DNA from: Desulfotignum sp.
GTDB taxonomy: Bacteria > Desulfobacterota > Desulfobacteria > Desulfobacterales > Desulfobacteraceae
Length of the DNA: 6,824 nucleotides
Direction: 5' to 3'
Assembly: GCA_011390695.1 (NCBI GenBank)
Contig: JAABRW010000031.1
Span: 1-6,824 of the forward strand
Both the position numbers and the translations under genes were made by a program. The notes beneath the pieces are model-generated. The model was not told where the DNA came from and did not search any database. It saw only the letters and a list, made by a program, of their open reading frames with translations. How positions within the stretch are numbered: the stretch's first letter is position 1; every line of letters starts with the position of its first letter. This document shows positions 1 through 5,235 of this stretch, piece by piece.

Positions 1-1881
1 ATTGTGGGAGACGGATCCTGCCGCCACCACCACGGTATCAACAGCCAGTGCTTGGGATTTTCCGCCCTGGTCAAAGGTTACGCCGGTGTCGGAAATGCCG
101 GTCACTGTTGCCGATGTCATGGTTTCAATGCCGCACCTGCCAAGATCCTGGAGCATTCCCCATTTGGTGGATTTGCCGATATCCTTTCCGATTTTGTCCA
201 TCATCTCAAAAACAAAAATACGGGTATTGCCTGCCACCGCCATTTTATAAAGGGTCTGGGGGTCTTCCGCCTGGTTGACCAAAAGAAACTTCACCACATC
301 TGCAGGCATCGACCCTTTTTCAGCCAGAAACAGCGCGGTTTCCACCCCCACGGCATTGCCGCCGATGACGGCCACCCGGTTGCCCGCAGCCACCCGGTTT
401 TCAAGCACATCCCAGGCCTGGACCACATGGGGCAGGTCTATGCCGGGAACGGGTGGTTTCAGCGGCACGGCACCTGTGGCCAGGATCACGGCATCAGGGG
501 CATTTTCCCGGATCACTGCCTGGTCCACCTTGGAATTGAGAACCACCGGTATTTTTTCCAGGGTCAGCTGGTTTGCCAGGTCTTTGGCAAACCCGGCAAA
601 CTCTTCTCTGCCCGGCGGGGCTGCAGCCAGATGCAGCTGTCCGCCCAGGCGGCCGCTTTTTTCATGCAGCACCACCCGGTGCCCCCGGCGGTGTGCTGTC
701 ACGGCAGCCGTCATGCCGGCAGGCCCGCCGCCAACCACCAGTATATTTTTTGGAGAAGCTGTTTTTTTCACAACCCGGGTGCTTTCATGCCCGGCCAGGG
801 GGTTGCACAGGCATTCCACCTGCTTGAGCTTGAACAGATTGTCAAAACACCCCTGGGCACAGGCTATGCAGTGTATAATTTCATTTTCCCGGCCCTGTTT
901 TGCCTTTCGGGGCAGCATGGGATCGGCAATCAGGCTTCTGCCCATGGCCACCATGTCGCAATGCCCTTTTGCCAGGAGGTTTCTTGCGGTCTCCGGGTCA
1001 TTGATCCTGTGGGAGGCGATCACCGGCACATCCACCTGTTCTTTGATGCCGGCAGCCAGATAGGAAAATGCCCCCCTGGGCACCTGGGCCACAATCTGGG
1101 GCACCCTGGCCTCATGCCAGCCCACATTGATGCACAGGGCATCCACAGGTCCTTGTGCCAGAGCTTTGGCATAGGTTTTCAGCTCTTTTCTGGTATTGCC
1201 GCCCGGCATGAAATCATTGCCGTTCATACGTACAATAAGGGGAAAGTCGTTGCCCACCGCATCCCGCACCGCATCCATTACCTGGAGGCCGAACCGCATC
1301 CGGTTTTCCAGGCTGCCGCCGTATGCATCTGTGCGAAGGTTGGTCAACGGCGACAAAAACTCACTGATGAGATAGCCGGTGCCGCTGAGGATCTCCACAG
1401 CATCAAATCCGGCTTTTTTCACCCGCAAAGCTGCCCGGGCAAACCGGTCAACGGTCTGTTCAATTTCCTGGACGGTCATCTCCTTGGGCACTTCTTTGGT
1501 CAGACGCGAGGCAATGGCGGACGGGGCCACCGGCTGTTTTCCCTCCAGAAAGAAAGAAAAATTATACCGGCCGGCATGGTTGAGCTGCACCACCCCTTTG
1601 GAACCGTTATCTTTGATGGCCGATGCCAGGCGGGACAGGCCCGGTATAAACCGGTCATCATGGGCCCCGATATTCTGGGTGTTGCCGGAAAGTTCATCCA
1701 CGGTGGCAAATCCCACACAGATCAGACCGGCGCCCCCTCTGGCCCGCAATGCATAAAAATCTACAATCTGGTCTGTTACCGCATAATCCACCCCCATGCC
1801 CAGATGCATGGCTGGCAGGTAAATCCGGTTATCCAGGGCCAAAGTATTTATGGTAATGGGTGCAAACAACAAATCTTTCAT
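1..1881 (-). CDS. 2,4-dienoyl-CoA reductase (FadH)-like NADH:flavin oxidoreductase, 3' end cut off by window
   Basis: The gene encodes a cytosolic old-yellow-enzyme-family flavoprotein. An N-terminal FMN TIM barrel (about residues 1-330) is followed by a 4Fe-4S site and a C-terminal FAD/NAD(P) domain. The four cluster cysteines are C338, C341, C345 and C357 (C-x2-C-x3-C-x11-C). The first dinucleotide motif is GGGPAG at 384-389 and the second is GGNAVG at 507-512. Y170 (in GTGYLISEFL) and H256 (in GWHEAR) match the catalytic Tyr166 and His252 of E. coli FadH at a constant offset of +4, as do the cluster cysteines. That is strong support for the FadH-like subtype. FadH reduces 2,4-dienoyl-CoA, passing electrons from NADPH through FAD, FeS and FMN. 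Sulfate reducers carry many paralogues, so the real substrate here may be another enoate or enoyl-CoA. The 627 codons seen are open to the edge; FadH has about 670, so roughly 45 residues are missing. I chose the ATG at 1881 because GGAG lies 6 nt upstream; an in-frame ATG at 1893 lacks a good site. A poor promoter-like pair, CTGATA-N16-TATGAT (minus, 1953-1926), precedes it. Confidence 0.93.
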   Translation of the reverse strand, partial: MKDLLFAPITINTLALDNRIYLPAMHLGMGVDYAVTDQIVDFYALRARGGAGLICVGFATVDELSGNTQNIGAHDDRFIPGLSRLASAIKDNGSKGVVQLNHAGRYNFSFFLEGKQPVAPSAIASRLTKEVPKEMTVQEIEQTVDRFARAALRVKKAGFDAVEILSGTGYLISEFLSPLTNLRTDAYGGSLENRMRFGLQVMDAVRDAVGNDFPLIVRMNGNDFMPGGNTRKELKTYAKALAQGPVDALCINVGWHEARVPQIVAQVPRGAFSYLAAGIKEQVDVPVIASHRINDPETARNLLAKGHCDMVAMGRSLIADPMLPRKAKQGRENEIIHCIACAQGCFDNLFKLKQVECLCNPLAGHESTRVVKKTASPKNILVVGGGPAGMTAAVTAHRRGHRVVLHEKSGRLGGQLHLAAAPPGREEFAGFAKDLANQLTLEKIPVVLNSKVDQAVIRENAPDAVILATGAVPLKPPVPGIDLPHVVQAWDVLENRVAAGNRVAVIGGNAVGVETALFLAEKGSMPADVVKFLLVNQAEDPQTLYKMAVAGNTRIFVFEMMDKIGKDIGKSTKWGMLQDLGRCGIETMTSATVTGISDTGVTFDQGGKSQALAVDTVVVAAGSVSHN

Positions 1882-1936
1882 CTCTGTCTCCATTCATCAG
1901 TTAACCAGGATCAGCATGCACAACAATCATAACATT

Positions 1937-1956
1937 AAAACACCCTTTATCAGGGT
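1937..1956 (-). terminator. Weak hairpin plus U-run after the small selenoprotein gene (possible partial terminator)
   Basis: On the minus strand, three bases after the second stop codon of the small gene, ACCCT and AGGGT form a 5-bp stem around a GATAA loop. One G and then TTTT (1940-1937) follow. The shape is that of an intrinsic terminator, but the stem is short and the U-run is only four bases. I read it as weak, perhaps allowing read-through into the oxidoreductase gene. Confidence 0.3.
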
Positions 1957-1958
1957 TG

Positions 1959-2150
1959 TCACTCTTTTTTGTCAAACACTGAAGACGGCTGGTTTTCCGG
2001 TGAAGCAGATTTTTGTTCCGTGATGGTATTTTTGCCTGTCACCTGACAGGCATCACGCATTCAGGTGGAAATACCCATTTTGGGCAGCACATAAATCTGC
2101 AGCAGCAGATAAATTCCGATAAATCCTATGATAAAAAGCATTTCTTTCAT
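1959..2150 (-). CDS. Candidate small membrane selenoprotein (63 aa, Sec at residue 30 from in-frame UGA)
   Basis: A conventional reading gives a 29-residue peptide, M1 to T29. It has one hydrophobic helix (about residues 5-22), then the polar segment PKMGIST, and ends at a TGA (2063-2061). The same frame continues for 33 codons to a second TGA at 1961-1959. If the first TGA is read as selenocysteine, the product is 63 aa. It carries GISTUMRDACQV across residues 26-37, that is Sec30-x4-Cys35, a plausible redox pair just outside the membrane helix. The tail (about 38-63) is polar, rich in Ser, Glu and Lys, and probably disordered. A SECIS-like hairpin lies at the expected distance (listed separately). 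The ATG at 2150 is chosen because AAGGAG ends 6 nt upstream; an ATG at 2156 directly abuts that site. The gene sits 77 bp upstream of the FadH-like gene on the same strand and is divergent from the zinc-ribbon gene. I do not recognise a named family. The alternative is a real 29-aa membrane peptide with a chance hairpin. Confidence 0.68.
2019..2057 (-). promoter_or_regulatory. Candidate bacterial SECIS element
   Basis: Downstream of the in-frame TGA on the minus strand, GCCTGTC (2051-2045), loop AGGT (2044-2041) and GACAGGC (2040-2034) form a perfect 7-bp stem. The loop begins 16 nt after the TGA, and its second base is G. E. coli fdhF SECIS has a comparable AGGUCU loop about 17 nt after its UGA, where the bulged and loop G/U bases are read by SelB. 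A lower stem, CGTGAT (2057-2052) with ATCACG (2024-2019), also pairs perfectly, leaving the 9-nt bulge AAAAATACC on the 3' side. Bases 2060-2034 also encode the MRDACQVTG residues, so the RNA structure and the protein sequence overlap. Confidence 0.65.
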
Positions 2151-2156
2151 TTTCAT

Positions 2157-2162
2157 CTCCTT
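2157..2162 (-). promoter_or_regulatory. Ribosome binding site deciding the start of the small selenoprotein gene
   Basis: The minus strand reads AAGGAG-ATGAAA-ATG. The strong Shine-Dalgarno AAGGAG (2162-2157) lies 6 nt before the ATG at 2150 and directly touches the ATG at 2156. The spacing favours 2150. A site this good supports the view that this tiny frame is really translated. Confidence 0.75.
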
Positions 2163-2191
2163 ATAAGTCCCATGCCCTGGAGGGCACAGGC

Positions 2192-2254
2192 TTTTAGCTG
2201 TTAGCTGTTAGCTTTTAGCTGTTAGCTGTTAGCTGAGTACTGACGGCTGACGGC
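2192..2254. repeat. Heptanucleotide tandem repeat, nine units in three 21-bp blocks
   Basis: On the plus strand the units are TTTTAGC, TGTTAGC, TGTTAGC, then the same three again (2192-2212 and 2213-2233 are identical 21-mers). A third block, TGAGTAC, TGACGGC, TGACGGC, keeps the 7-bp phase but diverges in sequence. The array is non-coding. It lies between the predicted minus-strand promoter and the ribosome binding site of the small selenoprotein gene, so it would be transcribed into that gene's 5' leader. It resembles in form the heptameric short tandem repeats known from cyanobacterial genomes. Its role here is unknown. Confidence 0.9.
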
Positions 2255-2260
2255 TTTCAT

Positions 2261-2279
2261 ATAAAAGGTTACCTCTTAT
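2261..2279. promoter_or_regulatory. 19-bp dyad at the predicted minus-strand start site (candidate operator)
   Basis: ATAAAAGGT and ACCTCTTAT flank a single central T. The arms are inverted repeats with one mismatch in nine. The dyad overlaps the -10 box by two bases and covers the predicted start (about 2271) of the selenoprotein transcript, a classic repressor position. I do not recognise the cognate regulator. Confidence 0.4.
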
Positions 2280-2306
2280 GATAAGCACAAATTTCGGACA
2301 ATTCAA
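2278..2306 (-). promoter_or_regulatory. Sigma70-like promoter for the small selenoprotein gene
   Basis: On the minus strand, TTGAAT (2306-2301) and TATCAT (2283-2278) are separated by 17 bp. They match the consensus at 4/6 and 5/6 positions. The predicted start is near 2271, giving a leader of about 120 nt that includes the heptamer array. Confidence 0.45.
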
Positions 2307-2318
2307 CCAGCAGTTGCA

Positions 2319-2329
2319 TCACAGTGTGA
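2319..2329. promoter_or_regulatory. Short perfect palindrome upstream of the minus-strand promoter
   Basis: TCACA-G-TGTGA is an 11-bp palindrome centred about 53 bp upstream of the predicted minus-strand start, just beyond the -35 box. That is a plausible activator position. The half-sites are in the reverse order to the CRP/FNR-type TGTGA-N6-TCACA site, so I do not assign it to that family. Confidence 0.25.
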
Positions 2330-2377
2330 ATTCATTCCAACCGTCAATCCATCAATTTTGGGGATACCACCAGGGGC

Positions 2378-2406
2378 TTGCGCCCAAAAAGGCAACTTGG
2401 TATAAT
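2378..2406 (+). promoter_or_regulatory. Extended -10 sigma70-like promoter for the zinc-ribbon gene
   Basis: A perfect TATAAT (2401-2406) is preceded by TGG (extended -10 TGn) and, 17 bp upstream, by TTGCGC (2378-2383), a weak -35. The start would be near 2413, with a leader of about 65 nt. ATACCA (2364-2369) and TGGTAT (2398-2403) form a 6-bp inverted repeat bracketing the promoter, possibly an operator. Confidence 0.5.
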
Positions 2407-2476
2407 AAAAAATGAAAATTACCGGATTTTTTACAAACAGATTTATATTAATGGTTTTACCAGCAAGGAGGCAGTT

Positions 2477-2668
2477 ATGCCGATTTTTGAATTTCAGTGT
2501 AATTCCTGCAAACAGGAATTTGAAAAACTTGTGTTTGCAGGAGATGAACCTGACATCACCTGTCCGGAATGCAAAAGCCGGGATGTCACAAAAAAAATGA
2601 GCGCTGCAAGCTTCATGGGCAAAAGTATGGGCACCTGTGCTGCAGATGCCCCGAAAGGGTTTTCATGA
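2477..2668 (+). CDS. FmdB-type small zinc-ribbon protein (63 aa)
   Basis: The product begins MPIFEF, which is diagnostic of the FmdB/CxxC_CxxC_SSSS family, and has two knuckles, C8-x2-C11 and C29-x2-C32, that should bind one zinc. A short tail of small residues follows, with an extra Cys53 (GTCAAD). The family is named after a putative regulator of the formamide/amide gene cluster in Methylophilus, but its biochemical role is largely unknown. Size and layout fit the family, which is usually 60-110 aa. The ATG at 2477 is chosen because AAGGAGG (2465-2471) lies 5 nt upstream. An in-frame upstream start at 2378 would add 33 residues unlike the family and would begin inside the promoter. The gene is divergent from the small selenoprotein gene, and no clear terminator follows it. 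Confidence 0.9.
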   Translation: MPIFEFQCNSCKQEFEKLVFAGDEPDITCPECKSRDVTKKMSAASFMGKSMGTCAADAPKGFS

Positions 2669-2733
2669 GCCAGTTAGTTACCGGACAGCCGTGTGCCGTC
2701 CATACCCTGCTGGCAACCCACTGCAAAATAAGC

Positions 2734-2761
2734 TTGCATAACATGGATTTGTGTTTAATAT
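2734..2761 (+). promoter_or_regulatory. Weak promoter-like pair ahead of the universal-stress gene
   Basis: TTGCAT (2734-2739) and TAATAT (2756-2761) are spaced 16 bp apart in an AT-rich stretch, about 75 bp before the gene. Both hexamers are poor matches. The gene may instead be transcribed from the zinc-ribbon promoter. Confidence 0.22.
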
Positions 2762-2841
2762 AAAAGCAGTTTTGCTGCGCAGTCGGCATATTGTTTTTAA
2801 CCATACCGTTAATTTAATAACATAAATGGAGATTTCCCGTC

Positions 2842-3366
2842 ATGATTAAAAAACCCCGGAACATATTGTTTGCCTCTGACCTGTCTGTGGACATGAAACA
2901 GATATTTGAACATGCTGTTGCCATGGCCACCTATACCGATGCCAACCTCATTGTTCTCCATGTCATGGAAGAATCCAGTCCGTCCGCGGAAAGACAGGTG
3001 AAAATGGCCTTTGGAGAATCCCTTTACCAGGAGATTAAAGCCAAACACAAATCCGGGGCACGGGATCTGCTCATAGGAAAAAATGTGGATGCTTTGCGGA
3101 TCCGCCAGGCCATTGCCGGTTTTTTCGAAGACCGGGAAAATGCCCCGTCCCATGCTGATTCCCCCATCGCGAAAATCCTGGTGGCCGAAGGCCGCTCCAT
3201 TGCAGATGAAATTGTATCCACCGCCATTGAAGAGGACTGTGCTTTCATTGTCATGGGATGCAGGCAGCAGGGGCTGCTGGCACAGACCATGGGGGACAAA
3301 CTGGTGCGAAAAGTGTTGAAACGCGCTTCTGTTCCTGTATTTGTGGTACCCCGCGCCAACGAATAA
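2842..3366 (+). CDS. Universal stress protein (UspA family), 174 aa
   Basis: The N-terminus (NILFASDLS at about residues 7-15) and the C-terminal beta-strand (VPVFVVPRA) bracket a single Usp alpha/beta domain. The family comprises cytosolic stress-response proteins, some binding ATP, usually as dimers. The nucleotide loop reads MGCRQQGLLAQTMGDK. Compared with the ATP-binding Usp motif G-x2-G-x9-G-(S/T), the loop is one residue short, the second Gly is absent and the Ser/Thr is Asp. ATP binding of the usual kind is therefore doubtful. At 174 aa it is somewhat longer than the usual 140-160; the extra length is in the central helical part (about residues 50-105). The start has GGAG (2828-2831) 10 nt upstream, a slightly long spacing. 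The stop codon lies only 2 bp from that of the convergent transporter gene. Confidence 0.88.
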   Translation: MIKKPRNILFASDLSVDMKQIFEHAVAMATYTDANLIVLHVMEESSPSAERQVKMAFGESLYQEIKAKHKSGARDLLIGKNVDALRIRQAIAGFFEDRENAPSHADSPIAKILVAEGRSIADEIVSTAIEEDCAFIVMGCRQQGLLAQTMGDKLVRKVLKRASVPVFVVPRANE

Positions 3367-3368
3367 AA

Positions 3369-4790
3369 TCAGGAAGATATAAAAGTATTCCTGTCTTCCC
3401 GGCCCCTGAAAAAAGCAACTGCAGCCCCGATAAAGGCCAGGCCGGTGCCGGTGGCCATGACGTGTTTAAACCCTGCCATGAATGCCGGTGCCATGGCAGG
3501 CGCATATCCCTCCGGACCCTGCCCCTGAAGGGATATAAAGCTGGAAAATATCGCACCGGCCAGCGCCACGCCGGAAACCATGCCCAGGTTCCTGGCCGTG
3601 GCTGTGGCACCGGAGGCAATGCCCCGCCGGTTTACAGGCACAGCTCCCATGATGGCGGTGTTATTGGGGGAAACAAACAGGGCCGTGCCGATACCGGCCA
3701 GGGCAATACGCCAGACAATGGAGGGCACCCCCATATCCGGGTTTAAAAATACAAGAAAAAACAAAGACAGTCCCATGAAAACCATGCCGGTGGTGCATAA
3801 TATCCTGGACCCCAGCCGGTCTGCCAGAATGCCGGACACAGGGGAGATAACCAGTAAAAACAAAAACGGTACGATCATGATGATGCCTGTTTTGGAAGCG
3901 GAAAATCCACAGGGATATATCAGAAAAAAAGGCATCATGAAAACCAGTACAAACAGGCAGGCAAAAAGAATTGCCGCAGCAACCAAAGGAAGCGTGAACA
4001 AACGGATTTTCAACAAATCCAGATCAAAAAGGGGATAAGGCGCGCGTTTTTCATTGCACACAAACCCCGCCGCACACAGCATGCCCGCCATAAGGCACAG
4101 GCCGGTTTTCCCGGAGACAAGACCCCAGTCGGAAGAGCGGGCCAGGGTTACGATCAGACAGCTGAGCATGACTATCAGCAGCAGACTGCCGGTCTTGTCC
4201 AATGGTTCCCGGGTTCCGCCGCCCCCGGGCAGCCCTCTGAGTACAAATATCCCTGCTGCCATGGCCAGGACCCCTATGGGAACATTGATATAAAAAATCA
4301 GGCGCCAGGAAGAATACTCCAGAATCATCCCCCCTGCCAGAGGCCCCAAAGTCAGGCCGGCAGCCACCACCGCCCCCATCATACCCAGGGCCCTGCCCCT
4401 TTCTTCCGGGGCAAAGGCATCCACCACCAGGGCAGGAGAACAGGCCATGAGCATGGAGGCACCAATCCCCTGGACCGCCCGGGCACCCACTAAAAAAAAA
4501 GATGTCATGGCATTTGCGCACAACAGGGACCCCAGGGTGAATACCAGAAATCCGGCCACATATACCATGCGCCGGCCCCGGGTGTCAGACAGCCTGCCAA
4601 AGGTAAGCAAAAGAGAGGAGACCGTGAGCAGATAAATCACCACCACCCATTGCACGGTTTTTACATCCGAGGACAAATCTTCCATAATATAAGGCAATGC
4701 CACATTGACAATGCTGGAATCCAGGGTGGACATGAAAATTGACACCCCCACCAGAGAAAATATGCGCCATTTTTTATCATACATACCCAT
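3369..4790 (-). CDS. MFS transporter, DHA2 (EmrB/QacA-type) drug:H+ antiporter family, 473 aa
   Basis: This is an inner-membrane proton-driven efflux pump with about 14 predicted helices. TM1 carries LDSSIVNVALP, with the family's membrane-embedded acidic residue at D24. MFS motif A, GRLSDTRGRR, is at 65-74. Motif C (GLTLGPLAGG) lies in TM5 and is followed by WRLIFYINVPIG, typical of DHA2 members. A second motif-A-like loop, GILADRLGSR, opens the C-terminal half. DHA2 pumps export varied lipophilic or cationic drugs; the substrate cannot be read from sequence. I place the start at the ATG at 4790 (MGMYDKKWRIF), with GGAATGGA-like bases just upstream, because TM1 begins about 10 residues later. 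The frame is open back to 4886, but that would add 32 unlikely residues and overlap the divergent gene's leader. No regulator gene of the usual TetR or MarR kind adjoins it. Confidence 0.93.
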   Translation of the reverse strand: MGMYDKKWRIFSLVGVSIFMSTLDSSIVNVALPYIMEDLSSDVKTVQWVVVIYLLTVSSLLLTFGRLSDTRGRRMVYVAGFLVFTLGSLLCANAMTSFFLVGARAVQGIGASMLMACSPALVVDAFAPEERGRALGMMGAVVAAGLTLGPLAGGMILEYSSWRLIFYINVPIGVLAMAAGIFVLRGLPGGGGTREPLDKTGSLLLIVMLSCLIVTLARSSDWGLVSGKTGLCLMAGMLCAAGFVCNEKRAPYPLFDLDLLKIRLFTLPLVAAAILFACLFVLVFMMPFFLIYPCGFSASKTGIIMIVPFLFLLVISPVSGILADRLGSRILCTTGMVFMGLSLFFLVFLNPDMGVPSIVWRIALAGIGTALFVSPNNTAIMGAVPVNRRGIASGATATARNLGMVSGVALAGAIFSSFISLQGQGPEGYAPAMAPAFMAGFKHVMATGTGLAFIGAAVAFFRGREDRNTFISS

Positions 4791-4810
4791 GTGCATTCCA
4801 TTCCATTCTT

Positions 4811-4837
4811 TTGATACCCCCAAGAATATGTTATATT
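4811..4837 (+). promoter_or_regulatory. Promoter for the three-gene plus-strand operon
   Basis: TTGATA (4811-4816, 5/6) and TATATT (4832-4837, 5/6) are 15 bp apart, with TGT immediately before the -10 (extended -10 form). The predicted start, near 4844, leaves about 30 nt before the first ATG. AATAT-GTT-ATATT (4825-4837) is a 13-bp dyad over the -10 box and might be an operator, though AT-rich sequence makes chance symmetry likely. Confidence 0.42.
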
Positions 4838-4872
4838 TCATCAGCAAACAAGAAAATTTAAAAAGGAGCCCC

Positions 4873-5235
4873 ATGGCAACTATCAATGATGTGGTACTAA
4901 TTTATCTGGAAGAAAACCCTGTGTCCTTTGCCAGGGTTGAAAATATTCTGCCCGACCATAAAAAAGACTGGTACCGGATAACGCTTCTCATGCTCCAGAT
5001 CCCTTTACAGGCCGTTACCTGGATACTGAAAGACGATTATATCAATGGCACAGAATTCCAGATGAACGGCAAAAAAATGCGACTGGAAACCGTAAAAGCC
5101 CCCAAGGAAACGCCTGATCTGCCGCAGAACCAAAAAACAGATCCTTCGAAAAAAGAACCGGTTGATGCGCAAAATCCGGAACCGGGCCGGATCATATCCT
5201 TTGCCGACCTGAAGAAAAAAAGAAATGACCACTGA
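4873..5235 (+). CDS. Unrecognised 120-aa protein, first gene of the dus operon
   Basis: I do not recognise a family. Residues 1-75 look like one compact mixed alpha/beta domain. It begins MATINDVVLIYLEENPVSFARVE and contains the segment HKKDWY, a hydrophobic stretch LLMLQIPLQAVTWIL, and a terminal YINGTEFQMNGKKMRLE. This pattern (acidic and aromatic beta-strands, NG turns) suggests a small beta-barrel or ligand-binding fold, but that is only an impression. Residues about 78-120 form a low-complexity, Pro/Lys/Gln-rich linker ending in IISFADLKKKRNDH, a possible short interaction helix. No signal peptide or clear membrane helix is seen, so it is probably cytosolic. The start at 4873 has AAGGAG (4863-4868) 4 nt upstream. 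A longer in-frame start at 4705 would run through the divergent transporter gene and the promoter. Its last 11 bases overlap the DUF1848 gene, so the two are likely translationally coupled. Confidence 0.82.
   Translation: MATINDVVLIYLEENPVSFARVENILPDHKKDWYRITLLMLQIPLQAVTWILKDDYINGTEFQMNGKKMRLETVKAPKETPDLPQNQKTDPSKKEPVDAQNPEPGRIISFADLKKKRNDH

Noticed and set aside
4..1932. A 642-codon open frame on the plus strand opposite the oxidoreductase gene
   Set aside because: It is in codon register with the minus-strand gene and is open only because that gene avoids TTA, CTA and TCA codons. The translation is rich in His, Gly and Cys, with no recognisable domain. The minus-strand product has clear catalytic and cluster motifs.
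2013..2204. A 63-codon plus-strand frame opposite the small selenoprotein gene
   Set aside because: It has no good ribosome binding site, its composition is unremarkable and it ends within the heptamer array. The minus strand has AAGGAG, a membrane helix and the SECIS-like hairpin.
2319..2329. CRP/FNR-type binding site
   Set aside because: The half-sites are inverted in order and separated by one base rather than six, so the palindrome is listed without a regulator.
2374..2385. GGGC-TTGC-GCCC hairpin in the divergent region
   Set aside because: It has only a 4-bp stem. The adjacent A-run on the plus strand would precede rather than follow the hairpin in a minus-strand transcript, and the hairpin overlaps the -35 region of the plus promoter. 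Likely chance.
2378..2476. An upstream start extending the zinc-ribbon protein by 33 residues
   Set aside because: It would begin in the -35 box of a good promoter, and the added residues do not fit the family, whose members begin MPIFEF or similar. The ATG at 2477 has AAGGAGG at 5 nt.
2683..2701. Hairpin GGACaGC-CGTGT-GCcGTCC after the zinc-ribbon gene as a terminator
   Set aside because: The stem has an A-C mismatch and no T-run follows on either strand, so an intrinsic terminator is not supported.
4791..4886. An extended N-terminus for the MFS transporter starting at 4886
   Set aside because: It has no ribosome site, would overlap the start of the divergent gene, and adds residues ahead of the normal position of TM1.
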